Assembly: GCA_017398555.1 (NCBI GenBank)
Contig: JAFQFV010000021.1
Coordinates: 1 to 50,737, forward strand
DNA: 50,737 nucleotides
Source: Alistipes sp.
GTDB taxonomy: Bacteria > Bacteroidota > Bacteroidia > Bacteroidales > Rikenellaceae
Direction: 5' to 3'
Shown here piece after piece: positions 41,655 to 50,656 of this stretch. The notes under the pieces are model-generated. The model had not been told where the DNA came from and ran no database searches. It worked only from the letters and a program-made list of their open reading frames with translations. Positions within the stretch are counted from its first letter, which is position 1. Each line of letters opens with the position of its first letter. Position numbers and translations under genes: made by a program.

Positions 41655-42980
41655 TTATAAGAAATATCTAAAAATATCGTTTCCATTTGCAAAGAGCAGC
41701 AACGCCAGCAGCAGCACAAGACCGACATACTGTGCAATCTCAAGCACGCGCTCACTAACCTTGCGACGGGTAATCATCTCCCAAAGTGTAAAGAGCGTAT
41801 GTCCGCCATCAAGGCCCGGAATAGGGATAATATTCATTATCGCCAAGATAATCGACAGAAATGCAGTCATCGACCAGAACATATACCAATCCCAAGTACC
41901 GGGGAATATCTTACCGATAGAGATAAAGCCACCCACCTGCTTATAGAGGCCTGTATCGGGATTGACAATAAGTTTGAGCTGATTCCAATAATTCTCGATT
42001 GTTCGACCTGTAAGGCGCAGACCTGCAGGGATAGACTCTACCAGAGTATATTTGCGAGTCTTGAGTGTATATGGCAGCGGCTTAATAGTTACACCAATCT
42101 TACCCTCGCCATTTACCGGCACAAGGATAGGCAGGCGCTCGCCATCACGCTCAACCATAAGCTCTGCCGTGCGATCCGCACGCTCTGCAAGCAGGGCATT
42201 GTATGCGCCAAAATCGCTCTCCTCTACGCCATCAATACCCACCACGCGGTCACCACGCTGCAGACCTGAAGCCATAGCGGTCTCTGAGGCCAAAGAGTCG
42301 ATGATAAACGGCTGCAAGATACGACAAACGCCGCTAAAGTCCTCCTTCTTACGCAGCTCATTAATCTTCTCATACGGCACAACAATACCTGTAGCCACAC
42401 CATCACGCAACAGCATTACATTAAGGTCGCCATCGGCAAGGATTATACGCGAGAGTACAGCAGCACTATTTTCAATCTGCTCCTCATTTATCGACACAAT
42501 ACCGTCACCATCACGAAAACCGAGCGACTCGCCATCGGCATTAAATGCGTAGCCATAACCTGCAACAACATCCTCATTTGCCAAATACTGCTCGCCCCAC
42601 GCATAGCTGATACCGCAATAGATTACAAACGCAGTGATGACATTCATCGTAACACCTGCCACAAGCACACAGAAACGCTGCCAAGCCGGTTTTGCACGAA
42701 ACTCCCACGGCTGAGGTTCAGATGCAAGGTCCTTAGAGGTCTGATTCTCATCTATCATACCCGCAATCTGGCAGTAGCCACCAAGTGGCAACCAACCCAT
42801 ACCATACTCCGTATCGCCGCGCTTAAACTTAAAGAGCGAGAAACCCCAATCAAAGAAGATATAGAACTTATCTACGCGGATTCTGAAGAGTCGCGCCATA
42901 ATAAAGTGACCGAACTCGTGAACAGTCACAAGCAAGGTCAGACTAAGGAAAAATTGGATAATTCTGATTACTGTCTCCAT
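41655..42980 (-). CDS. rseP: Site-2 intramembrane zinc metalloprotease
   Basis: A 441-aa polytopic protease that completes regulated intramembrane proteolysis of anti-sigma factors in model bacteria. HEFGH (about 21-25) gives the zinc ligands and catalytic Glu, and IPGLDGGH (about 388-395) the third ligand in the C-terminal helix. Two PDZ-like segments lie between (about 130-200 and 215-290), with GLQRGDRVVGIDGVEESDF in the second. It is 5 bp from dxr and 18 bp from radA in one operon, a common Bacteroidetes order. Which anti-sigma factor is its target is not visible. Confidence 0.94.
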   Translation of the reverse strand: METVIRIIQFFLSLTLLVTVHEFGHFIMARLFRIRVDKFYIFFDWGFSLFKFKRGDTEYGMGWLPLGGYCQIAGMIDENQTSKDLASEPQPWEFRAKPAWQRFCVLVAGVTMNVITAFVIYCGISYAWGEQYLANEDVVAGYGYAFNADGESLGFRDGDGIVSINEEQIENSAAVLSRIILADGDLNVMLLRDGVATGIVVPYEKINELRKKEDFSGVCRILQPFIIDSLASETAMASGLQRGDRVVGIDGVEESDFGAYNALLAERADRTAELMVERDGERLPILVPVNGEGKIGVTIKPLPYTLKTRKYTLVESIPAGLRLTGRTIENYWNQLKLIVNPDTGLYKQVGGFISIGKIFPGTWDWYMFWSMTAFLSIILAIMNIIPIPGLDGGHTLFTLWEMITRRKVSERVLEIAQYVGLVLLLALLLFANGNDIFRYFL

Positions 42981-42985
42981 TTTAT

Positions 42986-44143
42986 CTACTCATTAATTTT
43001 CAAATATTCACAAGCCAAGCGGCGAGACTCACGGTCTGCTGCTGCATAATCTTCAAGTGTCGGGTTCTTTACAAACTGAGCCTTCTCGAGTGCATACTCT
43101 ATCGAGCGAACGATATCCAAGTAACCGCACTTATGGCCAAGGAAGGCTGCCACAGCAACCTCATTAGCTCCATTCATAGTACACGCTGCCGTACCACCTG
43201 CACGAAGGCAGTTGTAGGCAATATCGAGTGCAGGGTACTTTACCCTATCAACCTCTGTAAATGTCAAGGTCGGATTTTGCGCAAAACTGAAGTGCTCATC
43301 ACGCACAGCGCGCTGTGGGAACATCAGCGCATACGAGATAGGCATGTGCATATCGGGCGTGCCAAGCTGTGCCTTAATCGAGCCATCCTCAAACTCAACC
43401 ATAGAGTGAACTATCGACTGCGGATGCTGAATAACCGAAATCTTATCTGCATTAAGACCAAATAGCCATGCCGCCTCTATAACCTCAAAGCCCTTATTGA
43501 CAAGGGTCGAAGAGTCGATAGTAATCTTAGCACCCATTGACCACTGCGGATGCTTAAGAGCCTGCTCCGGGGTAACATCCTTAAGTGCCTCGATAGGCAG
43601 ATCGCGCAGAGAGCCGCCACTGCATGTAATAATGAGTCGGCGCAGCGGTGAACGCTCCCCAACAAGGCACTGGAAGATAGCCGAGTGCTCCGAATCTATC
43701 GGCAAAATAGGCGCACGATACTGCTCTGCAAGCTTCATCACGACCTCTCCAGCAACAACAAGTGTCTCCTTATTTGCCAGGGCAATCTTCTTCGATTTTT
43801 TGATAGCGGCAACAGTCGGCAGCAGGCCCGCATAACCGACAAGGGCATTGACAACAACATCTACATTATCACCCGCTGCCACCTGAGCCACCGCCTCATC
43901 GCCGGCATAGACCTTAATCGGATATGCAGCAAGGGCATCCGAGAGCTCATTGTAGTAGCGTTCATCGGCAATAACTACGCTATCCACCCCAAACTCTATT
44001 GCCTGAGATGCAAGCAGTTGCCAATTACGATGTGCTGTAAGGGTTGTAACCTCAAAAAGCGAACTATTTTCGCGAACAATATCCAGAGTCTGTACTCCGA
44101 TTGAGCCCGTAGAACCGAGCAGTGCTACTCGCTGTCTCTCCAT
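42986..44143 (-). CDS. dxr: 1-Deoxy-D-xylulose 5-phosphate reductoisomerase
   Basis: A 385-aa enzyme, the second step of the non-mevalonate isoprenoid pathway; it converts DXP to MEP with NADPH. GSTGSIGVQTLDIV (about 10-23) is the NADPH-binding motif, ALANKETLVVAG (about 122-133) and PIDSEHSAIFQC (about 149-160) hold the substrate and metal ligands, and the MGAKITIDSSTLVNKGFEVIEA block (about 204-225) is standard. It follows the LytM-like gene by 5 bp and precedes rseP by 5 bp. Confidence 0.97.
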   Translation of the reverse strand: MERQRVALLGSTGSIGVQTLDIVRENSSLFEVTTLTAHRNWQLLASQAIEFGVDSVVIADERYYNELSDALAAYPIKVYAGDEAVAQVAAGDNVDVVVNALVGYAGLLPTVAAIKKSKKIALANKETLVVAGEVVMKLAEQYRAPILPIDSEHSAIFQCLVGERSPLRRLIITCSGGSLRDLPIEALKDVTPEQALKHPQWSMGAKITIDSSTLVNKGFEVIEAAWLFGLNADKISVIQHPQSIVHSMVEFEDGSIKAQLGTPDMHMPISYALMFPQRAVRDEHFSFAQNPTLTFTEVDRVKYPALDIAYNCLRAGGTAACTMNGANEVAVAAFLGHKCGYLDIVRSIEYALEKAQFVKNPTLEDYAAADRESRRLACEYLKINE

Positions 44144-44148
44144 CTTAT

Positions 44149-45000
44149 TTAGAAAAGTATATAGGTCTCAGGATTGAGCGGCTTACCACCCATCCACATC
44201 TCAAATTCAAACATTCTATCCTCCTCGCCCTCAACTGCCGAGTAGCCGATAACCTCGCTGCCACTTACTCGATGACCCTTCGTCACGATAGCCGCTGAGA
44301 GATTTCTATAGAACGAAAACATTCCATTATCGTGCTGAATAGCAACCAGATGTCCACTCTCAGGGGTCCACTCCGAGGTAACCACCGTACCATCGGCAAT
44401 AGCCACTACCTGCGACTCCGGCGAGGATGCCATACGGATACCGAACAGGCCAATTTTGGCATTAAATCGCTCTGCCACAATACCCTCCATAGGCTTTACC
44501 GCGCTAATTGTCGAGCGCTGCTGACCCGAGGTCGAGTTGAGGGCATAACGGCGATCATTCTCCATCTGTCGGCGGAAGAGAGAGTCAGCTGCCGATGGCG
44601 GAACAATACTCTTATCCGATGATACAGAGTCACTACGTATTGAGCTGATAGCCGGCATCTTACCATCCACAACAAGGATACGATTCTCGTTGTAGATAAG
44701 CATATCATTCATCTTACGCTCAAGGGAGTCCACACGAATAAGTGCGCTGATAAGCGTCTGACGGGAGCGGGTGGCATCGGTACGATAACCCGGGAGCATA
44801 TCGAGGAGCGGAGTGTAGGCAACAAGGAGCAGCAAGACTCCGAAGATGATAGATATCAGCGCCACAACGCTCATAGCCATAGCCACCGGAGAGAGGTGTG
44901 TGTACCAGCTCTCTGTGTTGGTATCAGGCTCGATAATAGCGACCCTTCTTTTACGAAATATATTGTGCCACCAAAGTGAAATTTTCTCAAACATTTTCAT
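44149..45000 (-). CDS. Degenerate LytM/M23-like membrane protein
   Basis: A 283-aa protein using the ATG at 45000 (MKMFEKISLWWHNIF; 44994 is possible). A longer frame from 45114 would overlap the alkD gene and run across a promoter box, so it is rejected. One transmembrane helix lies at about 35-58, a coiled region at about 70-100, and an M23-like domain at about 165-283 (PMEGIVAERFNAKIGLFGIRM, then GTVVTSEWTPESGHLVAIQHDNGMFSFYRNLS). The zinc-ligand His and Asp of active M23 peptidases are missing: GIRMASSPESQVVA replaces the HxxxD region and FEFEMW replaces HLHFEV. It is probably a non-hydrolytic LytM factor, by analogy with EnvC/NlpD. It is the first gene of the dxr-rseP-radA-MATE unit. Confidence 0.7.
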   Translation of the reverse strand: MKMFEKISLWWHNIFRKRRVAIIEPDTNTESWYTHLSPVAMAMSVVALISIIFGVLLLLVAYTPLLDMLPGYRTDATRSRQTLISALIRVDSLERKMNDMLIYNENRILVVDGKMPAISSIRSDSVSSDKSIVPPSAADSLFRRQMENDRRYALNSTSGQQRSTISAVKPMEGIVAERFNAKIGLFGIRMASSPESQVVAIADGTVVTSEWTPESGHLVAIQHDNGMFSFYRNLSAAIVTKGHRVSGSEVIGYSAVEGEEDRMFEFEMWMGGKPLNPETYILF

Positions 45001-45008
45001 ATAGGCAT

Positions 45009-45030
45009 AGTTTGTACAAAGATACAAACT
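45009..45030 (-). promoter_or_regulatory. Promoter with overlapping inverted repeat before the LytM-dxr operon
   Basis: The -7 box TATCTTTG (minus strand, 45017-45024) lies in the centre of a perfect 8-bp inverted repeat AGTTTGTA-n6-TACAAACT (45009-45030). It could be an operator for a regulator of the operon, or chance. The ATG at 45000 follows 16 nt downstream. Confidence 0.5.
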
Positions 45031-45095
45031 TATTTTTGAAATAACGCCTATTTTAGAGAAGAAAGTATCCGATTTGGGGAAATAAAAGAGCCTAT

Positions 45096-45731
45096 TTAGC
45101 ACTCCAACTGCCAAGCTATCTCTTCACGAACAGATTCTGCCGTTTTATTGGCAGGCAGAGCGGAAATAACCTCTACGACCATTGCCCTATTTTGAGCAAT
45201 TTTCGCACCCAAAAGGCGGGAGATACCCTGGGCAGCAAGGTGGTTATCGGCAAATCGTGTAACGGTATTTTGTACTGCTCGAGAGACAGCCTCAATGCTC
45301 GCTCTATCATTACGCGATGCGGCAAGAAGGGCCGCGTAGGCGAGCAGTTCATTATCAGCATTGCACCAACTATCCAGCAGTGCATCTATAACATCAATTC
45401 GACTAAACAGAGCCTGAGCAGCCTGCTCGGCAATCTCAGAGTTGATGATTTTCGACCTCCAACCATCTAAACTCTCTGTTGTCACCGCTCTGCTATCGGC
45501 AATCCAAAGCGCAATAATCTGCAACTCGCGCACCTGCTGACAGAGCAGAAACTGCGACAGCTCCTCGTCAGTACCCACCTCACGAGCCATATCGCGCAGC
45601 GAATGAATCGCCACGCCATAGTTCATACCATATTTTGCGCCGTAATAACGAAATGTATCGAGCACCGCCCCATTCATCTGCTTACGAATCTTTCCGAGCA
45701 GGGCGACCATCTTAGAGGTATTGTTCTGCAT
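45096..45731 (-). CDS. DNA alkylation repair (AlkD-like) HEAT-repeat protein
   Basis: A 211-aa all-helical protein of the AlkD/AlkC-type family. KYGMNYGVAIHSLRDMAREVGTDEELSQFLL (about 33-63) resembles the family's first HEAT-like repeats, with helical repeats to the C-terminus (ELQIIALWIADS about 70-81, AAQALFSRIDVIDALLDSWC about 103-122). AlkD excises positively charged alkylated bases such as 3-methyladenine. The catalytic Asp and Trp residues cannot be assigned with certainty. It starts 1 bp after the DUF4831 stop, so it lies at the end of that unit. It could instead be a structural HEAT protein without glycosylase activity. Confidence 0.72.
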   Translation of the reverse strand: MQNNTSKMVALLGKIRKQMNGAVLDTFRYYGAKYGMNYGVAIHSLRDMAREVGTDEELSQFLLCQQVRELQIIALWIADSRAVTTESLDGWRSKIINSEIAEQAAQALFSRIDVIDALLDSWCNADNELLAYAALLAASRNDRASIEAVSRAVQNTVTRFADNHLAAQGISRLLGAKIAQNRAMVVEVISALPANKTAESVREEIAWQLEC

Positions 45732-45732
45732 A

Positions 45733-46581
45733 CTACTTAACAGACAAACTTACGCTTGTACCATACTGCGGAATTGACACCTCGCCCTTACAAAGGGTCT
45801 GTGTACCGAGCAGAAGCTCAACCGAGCAGGTTGGAACGACAATATACTCCCTTACAACCTTATCCTTCACGGTTGCCAACGGGAGTTTCGATGTATCGAC
45901 CTGTGCAGGAGTAAAGACGAGCATCAACGGCTCTGCCGAGAGCTCTGATACAGGGAGAATACCCTCCTCATCACGATAGCGGCAGACAACATAGTTCTTC
46001 TCCTCTGCTGTCGGGGTGATAGTATAGCGATACTCCTCGACGGTTGTCGTTGTAGTGCCATAGAACATATCAAGACACTGCTGCTCCATAGCAGCAATCT
46101 GGTTCAAGGCCGAACGAAGACCTGCGCCGAAGACATTTTCACCCGCATCACCTGTAATAAGTTCCTTGCGATGGCGACGCAGACTGAATATCATATCCGC
46201 TGCCGCCTGTGCCTGCTGCTCAACGCTCAGAGCACGATTATCGGCTCTAAAGGCTGGCAAAATAGTCTGCTCACCACCTCCGACAACACTCTTCTGCAGC
46301 GGAGTTGTTATCTGCTTATCGTAGATAGCCGAAGATAAAATTTTGCTCTCTTTGTGCTCGGTAAGCGATGCACGAACGCCGAGCATCTTCTGTGCATAGC
46401 GGGCAAACTCACCCGGAACAAAGTGGCTCTTTTCGACTGTCACACTGACAGTTACACTACTCTTAGGGTTAGAGAGCACAGCCTGGCCATTATCCATATA
46501 GAAGCCTGCACGAGTAAGACTCTGCGCAGATACCGCTCCGGCAAAGCAGAGCATCAAAACGGTTACAAAGATATTTTTCAT
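45733..46581 (-). CDS. DUF4831-family exported protein
   Basis: A 282-aa protein with a signal peptide (MKNIFVTVLMLCFAGAVSAQ). The sequence of about 40-80 (VTVSVTVEKSHFVPGEFARYAQKMLGV) and the mid-region with EQQAQAAADMIFSLRRHRKELITGDAGE are the Bacteroidetes DUF4831 signatures. Function unknown, periplasmic or surface. It is next to alkD and trmN6. A weak -7-like TAACTTCG precedes it on the minus strand (46586-46593); the leader would be very short. Confidence 0.78.
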   Translation of the reverse strand: MKNIFVTVLMLCFAGAVSAQSLTRAGFYMDNGQAVLSNPKSSVTVSVTVEKSHFVPGEFARYAQKMLGVRASLTEHKESKILSSAIYDKQITTPLQKSVVGGGEQTILPAFRADNRALSVEQQAQAAADMIFSLRRHRKELITGDAGENVFGAGLRSALNQIAAMEQQCLDMFYGTTTTTVEEYRYTITPTAEEKNYVVCRYRDEEGILPVSELSAEPLMLVFTPAQVDTSKLPLATVKDKVVREYIVVPTCSVELLLGTQTLCKGEVSIPQYGTSVSLSVK

Positions 46582-46612
46582 ATTGCGAAGTTACTTCTTT
46601 TTCGGCTAATTA

Positions 46613-47317
46613 TCAAAATTTTAGATAAAAATCCTTCGTCAGGGTGCGATAGTTGTCAGTATATTCCCTGCTCTCATCCTCATATATCGTAAGATTCTGC
46701 ACCTCAACTGCATCACTGCCCTCAAACGACAACTCCGCCATCACGCGTATAACCTCACTATTTGCCCTTGAGCGAATATCGCACCGACGGACAACAGAGA
46801 GGCGGGTGAGTGCCAAATACCTATCCATCTGCTCTGTAGGCAGTATTAGTGCAAAGCGGCCGTGCCCCTTATCGAGCATTCTGCACACCGAGTTATCCAA
46901 CTCTTGCAGCGTGAGATTTGTCGTATGGCGAGCAGTTGTGCGGCTACTATCTGGGCAGAGCAACGAGTCGGAAAAGTATGGAGGATTTGAGACGATAAGG
47001 TCGAAGTTCATCCCCTCATACTCCTGCACAGAGCTCTGTATAGCCTGCAAACGCTCCGACCAAGGCGATGATAGAAAATTACTCTCTGCGCACTTTGCCG
47101 CAGACGCCTCTATATCAATGCCGATGATACCCTCTGCATCACTGCGTTGCGCAATCATCAGCGCAATAACACCCGTACCCGTACCTATATCGAGTACACG
47201 TTTAACCTCCGCCACATCGGCCCAAGCACCCAGCAGCACCCCGTCAGTGCCGATTTTCATCGCTGCACCACTCTGCTCTACAGCAAATTGCTTAAACCGA
47301 AACAGACTACTTCTCAT
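46613..47317 (-). CDS. tRNA1(Val) (adenine(37)-N6)-methyltransferase-like protein
   Basis: A 234-aa methyltransferase. Motif I VLDIGTGTGVIALMIAQRS (about 40-58) and the N6-adenine motif SNPPYFSDS (about 109-117) identify a TrmN6/YfiC-type enzyme that methylates A37 of tRNAVal in Escherichia coli. It overlaps the TIGR02757 gene by four bases, so it is coupled. Specificity for tRNAVal is inferred from the family only. Confidence 0.86.
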   Translation of the reverse strand: MRSSLFRFKQFAVEQSGAAMKIGTDGVLLGAWADVAEVKRVLDIGTGTGVIALMIAQRSDAEGIIGIDIEASAAKCAESNFLSSPWSERLQAIQSSVQEYEGMNFDLIVSNPPYFSDSLLCPDSSRTTARHTTNLTLQELDNSVCRMLDKGHGRFALILPTEQMDRYLALTRLSVVRRCDIRSRANSEVIRVMAELSFEGSDAVEVQNLTIYEDESREYTDNYRTLTKDFYLKF

Positions 47318-48102
47318 CGCAAAAAGCCATCTATACCTGCACCAAAGAGCGCATAGTCGTACTTTACAGGGTCATCCGAAGAGAATCTCTTGAGGACATT
47401 TGTAACCTCCTCTGTCGCCTTCCAATCGCTCTGACGGCGTGAGAGCAGGCCCAAAGAGCGCGCCATATTTCCACTATGAACATCGAGCGGAAGATAGAGT
47501 GCCGACATAGGTATTTTAGTCCAACTACCAAAATCGACACCTCGGTTATCCTTACGCACAAACCAGCGCAGATACATATTCAGGCGCTTACAAGCCGCCC
47601 CCTTATCTATCGAGGAGAAGTGCTTTTGGCAGTGCTCACTATGCTCAACAGAGAAGAACTCACGGCGCACCTCTGACAGCACAGCTGCAATATTACCATG
47701 GCGAAGGTAGCTATCTTGAAACAGAGTACCCAAAGTGCCATATTTACGACAAATACTCTGCAGAGCGCGCACAAAATCGACAAAATCATTACCATTAAAT
47801 GTGCGATAGACGTAGCTGCGCAAAGGCTCCAGGTCGCTATCTGTAGCATTGACCACAAAGTCATACGGGGCATAGTCCATACACTCCACCATTCGGCGAG
47901 CGCTCTTGACTATCGCCTTTCGATTACCCCACGCGATGGTTGCAGCCAGAAAACCCGCAATCTCCCTATCTGCATCGGCAGCAAAGCTATGCGGAATACT
48001 TATCGGATCCGCCTCAATAAACTCCTCGCAGTTATATTTATCGTGCAGAGCCTCCAGCAGCTCATACATCTGCTCATAACTATAATCAGAGTATTCTGCC
48101 AT
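47314..48102 (-). CDS. TIGR02757-family protein
   Basis: A 262-aa protein of a family found mainly in Bacteroidetes and a few other groups, with no established function. The conserved block is FLAATIAWGNRKAIVKSARRMVECMDYAPYDFV (about 52-84); the C-terminus holds PLDVHSGNMARSLGLLSRRQ (about 208-227). No transmembrane segment or signal peptide. It overlaps trmN6 by four bases and lolD by 17 bp and is embedded in an operon of tRNA, folate and ABC-transport genes. The name gives no biochemical role. Confidence 0.85.
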   Translation of the reverse strand: MAEYSDYSYEQMYELLEALHDKYNCEEFIEADPISIPHSFAADADREIAGFLAATIAWGNRKAIVKSARRMVECMDYAPYDFVVNATDSDLEPLRSYVYRTFNGNDFVDFVRALQSICRKYGTLGTLFQDSYLRHGNIAAVLSEVRREFFSVEHSEHCQKHFSSIDKGAACKRLNMYLRWFVRKDNRGVDFGSWTKIPMSALYLPLDVHSGNMARSLGLLSRRQSDWKATEEVTNVLKRFSSDDPVKYDYALFGAGIDGFLR

Positions 48103-48736
48103 CGCTCATCACAATTTTACGATCCACCGAGTCGGCAAGACCCATATCGTGCGTAACCATAACGATAGTCTGGCCAAACTGATCTCTAACATCCATCAGC
48201 AGTCGTTGCACCTCATCGCGATTTGCCGAATCGAGGTTTCCCGTAGGCTCATCTGCAAGCACTACAGATGGACGACAGACGAGTGCTCGAGCAATGGCTA
48301 CGCGCTGCTGCTCACCACCCGACAACTGAACAGGTTTATGCGTTGCTCTATCTGTAAGTCCCACAAGCTCAAGAAGTTCCATTGCTCTCTTACGAGCCTC
48401 CGATTGACTCTGACCACCGATAAGTGCAGGCATCATAATATTCTCAAGAGCCGTAAATTCAGGCAACAGATGGTGAAATTGGAAGACAAAGCCGATATGA
48501 CGGTTACGAAAGGCTGCAAGCTCTCTCTCGCCAAGAGCCGAGATATCACAGCCTGCAATCTCAATCTTTCCGCTATCTGCGGGCATCAATGTACCCAAAA
48601 TCTGCAACAACGTACTCTTACCGGCACCGCTCTTGCCGACTATCGCCACAATCTCCTTCTGAGCAACCTCCAAGCTCACGCCCTTCAGTGCCTCTACCGT
48701 AGCAAATCGTTTACAAACCTCTAAAGCCTTTATCAT
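48086..48736 (-). CDS. lolD: LolD-type ABC transporter ATP-binding protein
   Basis: A 216-aa ATPase of the MacB/LolD group; the ATG at 48736 ([24 protein letters not shown]) is preferred over the one two codons upstream. Walker A is GKSGAGKST (about 33-41), the signature [15 protein letters not shown] (about 137-151) and Walker [13 protein letters not shown] (about 156-167). It probably energises lipoprotein release from the inner membrane (LolCE) or a related export. No LolC/E permease gene is in the window. It overlaps folP at its 5' end and the TIGR02757 gene at its 3' end. Confidence 0.88.
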   Translation of the reverse strand: MIKALEVCKRFATVEALKGVSLEVAQKEIVAIVGKSGAGKSTLLQILGTLMPADSGKIEIAGCDISALGERELAAFRNRHIGFVFQFHHLLPEFTALENIMMPALIGGQSQSEARKRAMELLELVGLTDRATHKPVQLSGGEQQRVAIARALVCRPSVVLADEPTGNLDSANRDEVQRLLMDVRDQFGQTIVMVTHDMGLADSVDRKIVMSDGRIL

Positions 48737-49532
48737 ACACATTTACTATCTGTACAGCCTCGGCCACATCGTGCACGCGGATAATTGTTGCACCTTGACG
48801 AAGCGCCTCCCAATTAAGGGCAACAGTGCCCGCCAACACCTCTTCGGCCGCACTACTTAAAACCTTATATATCATCGACTTACGCGACAATCCAACAAGC
48901 ACGGGATAACCCAACTCAACAACACTTGACAGCCCTGCAAGTAGCGCATAATTCTGCTCTACACTCTTGGCAAAACCGAAGCCGGGATCGAGAATAATAT
49001 TCTCACGTCGCACCCCATTTTGCTCAAGTTCTGCCACCTTTGTTGCCAAATAATCCGTAACCTCCGCCACAACATCAGAATACTCAGTCTTATTCTGCAT
49101 TGTCTGAACAGTTCCGCGCATATGCATCGCAATATATGGCAAATCAAATCGGGCGACCGTTGCTATCATCTGCTCATCCCCCTCCCCCGCCGTAATATCA
49201 TTAACGATGATTCTACCATACTTCTCGACCGTTCTACGAACAACCTCCGAGCGGAAAGTATCCACTGAAACTACTGTCTGTGGCGCAACTCTACGGGCAA
49301 CACCCACAGCCAAATCGACACGGCGCCACTCCTCCTCCAAAGGTACATCATCAGCCCCCGGGCGCGAAGAGTAGCCACCTATATCTATAATAGTTGCTCC
49401 CTGAGCCACAACATCGGCAATACGGCGCTCCAAAGAGTCGGTGTCATCCGTTCGCGATGCCGAGTAGAAGGAGTCCGGTGTGGCATTAACTATAGCCATC
49501 ACCTGAGGCCTATAAAAATCGGGGAGATTCAT
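48711..49532 (-). CDS. folP: Dihydropteroate synthase
   Basis: A 273-aa TIM-barrel enzyme that condenses p-aminobenzoate with the pterin pyrophosphate in folate synthesis, the sulfonamide target. MAIVNATPDSFYSAS (about 12-26) is the first signature and DIGGYSSRPGA (about 49-59) the second; SVDTFRSEVV, VNDITAG, DPGFGFAK (about 175-182) and GLSRKS (about 209-214) follow. It overlaps coaE by four bases and lolD by about 26 bases. Folate synthesis, CoA synthesis and lipoprotein export are thus in one unit. Confidence 0.96.
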   Translation of the reverse strand: MNLPDFYRPQVMAIVNATPDSFYSASRTDDTDSLERRIADVVAQGATIIDIGGYSSRPGADDVPLEEEWRRVDLAVGVARRVAPQTVVSVDTFRSEVVRRTVEKYGRIIVNDITAGEGDEQMIATVARFDLPYIAMHMRGTVQTMQNKTEYSDVVAEVTDYLATKVAELEQNGVRRENIILDPGFGFAKSVEQNYALLAGLSSVVELGYPVLVGLSRKSMIYKVLSSAAEEVLAGTVALNWEALRQGATIIRVHDVAEAVQIVNVYDKGFRGL

Positions 49533-50110
49533 AATTTTCGCAGAATAGCATCTACCTTAGCCACTTGCTCTTGCAGAGTGTCCTGATAGATATTTTCAAT
49601 CACAAAATCGACCATTGATTGCAGCTGCTCCGAGCTGTACTGCACCGCCATACGCGCCTTTATTGCCTCAATATCGGCACTATCTCTCGCCGCCGCGCGC
49701 TCAAGCGCCAGCTGCTTAGGAACGACAACGGCGATACTCTTATCTATAACCTTATCTAACCCCGACTCAAAGAGAATAGCCGACTCAACGATAACATAGG
49801 CGGTCTTTTGGCTCTCTGCCCACTCAACAAAATCACGACAAACAGCCGGATGCACTATCGAATTGAGCAGCAAGCGCTTACTATCATCTCCAAAGATTTG
49901 CGAGGCAAGATATCGTCTATCTAAAGCCCCATCGTTATAGCAATCGTCGCCAAAAGCCTCGGTAATTTTTGCTATCAACTCTACAGAGGAGGTCATTAGC
50001 ACCTTTGCCCTATCATCAGCAAAATATACAGGTATGCCCATATCCTCGAAGATATGGCAGACAGTACTCTTTCCACTGCCGATAGTACCACAGATACCGA
50101 CCTTTAGCAT
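49529..50110 (-). CDS. coaE: Dephospho-CoA kinase
   Basis: A 193-aa P-loop kinase that phosphorylates dephospho-CoA to CoA. GICGTIGSGKSTVC (about 5-18) is the Walker A motif, ADDRAKVLM (about 34-42) and IVESAILFESGLDKVID (about 104-120) are family blocks. It directly follows the ybbR-like gene with a one-base overlap. Its substrate is the product of coaD at 16016. Confidence 0.95.
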   Translation of the reverse strand: MLKVGICGTIGSGKSTVCHIFEDMGIPVYFADDRAKVLMTSSVELIAKITEAFGDDCYNDGALDRRYLASQIFGDDSKRLLLNSIVHPAVCRDFVEWAESQKTAYVIVESAILFESGLDKVIDKSIAVVVPKQLALERAAARDSADIEAIKARMAVQYSSEQLQSMVDFVIENIYQDTLQEQVAKVDAILRKL

Positions 50111-50547
50111 TACTTACCCTCCTTTGCCATCTCTATATCGGGAATATCACCCACAGAGCGAATATTAATATCGCTCAAGCGCACCGATATCGCATTTTTC
50201 AGCGACTCCGGCTTCAGATGCAGACGCATATTGTCACTCGGCGCAGAGCCCAACTCTGTAACCTCTCGCATAACGGTATATTCCAACTCCGAGAGTGGGA
50301 TATTTAGGCGCGAGGTAGATATAACGTAACCGAACAGGTTGGCTCCCTTACCCTCCACAACACACGGCACAGAGAAACGGTTGCTGCCGATACGAATCTT
50401 AACATCCAACTCTGTGGTGTAGCTATAGTTCAACTTAGCTATGTACCAAAGGGTGAATGACGCCACAAAGAGCATTATAAATACAGGTGAAATAAAATTC
50501 TTCACCTTGACAAAAAATCGCTTGATATACTCCCAAAGTCTTTTCAT
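50110..50547 (-). CDS. YbbR-like domain protein
   Basis: A 145-aa protein with one N-terminal transmembrane helix (about 19-38) and a short YbbR-like beta domain on the outer side (IRIGSNRFSVPCVVEGKGANLFGYVI, about 51-76). In Firmicutes CdaR carries YbbR repeats and regulates diadenylate cyclase. This copy is short and no cdaA gene is adjacent, so that link is weak here. It is the first gene of the coaE-folP-lolD unit; the promoter box lies five bases before the ATG. Confidence 0.75.
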   Translation of the reverse strand: MKRLWEYIKRFFVKVKNFISPVFIMLFVASFTLWYIAKLNYSYTTELDVKIRIGSNRFSVPCVVEGKGANLFGYVISTSRLNIPLSELEYTVMREVTELGSAPSDNMRLHLKPESLKNAISVRLSDINIRSVGDIPDIEMAKEGK

Positions 50548-50552
50548 AGTTA

Positions 50553-50560
50553 CAAAGGTA
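50553..50560 (-). promoter_or_regulatory. -7 box of the ybbR-coaE operon, leaderless
   Basis: TACCTTTG (minus strand) followed by TAACTATG, so only five bases separate the box from the ATG at 50547. Transcription should begin at or within a few bases of the ATG. It shares TACCTTTGTAACTAT with the coaD promoter. No -33 seen. Confidence 0.7.
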
Positions 50561-50591
50561 GTAAATTTTCAGCAGAGTTGCTCTCTTTTAT

Positions 50592-50625
50592 AAAAAAAGT
50601 ATCCAACAACGTTGTTGGATACTTT
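50592..50625 (-). terminator. Rho-independent terminator of the gene at the window edge
   Basis: A perfect 15-bp inverted repeat (AAAGTATCCAACAAC and its complement; 50596-50625), followed on the minus strand by a T run (50592-50598). It is the terminator of the minus-strand gene that ends at 50657. Confidence 0.85.
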
Positions 50626-50656
50626 GAAACTATTAAAATTATCTACCCCGGCGCTA

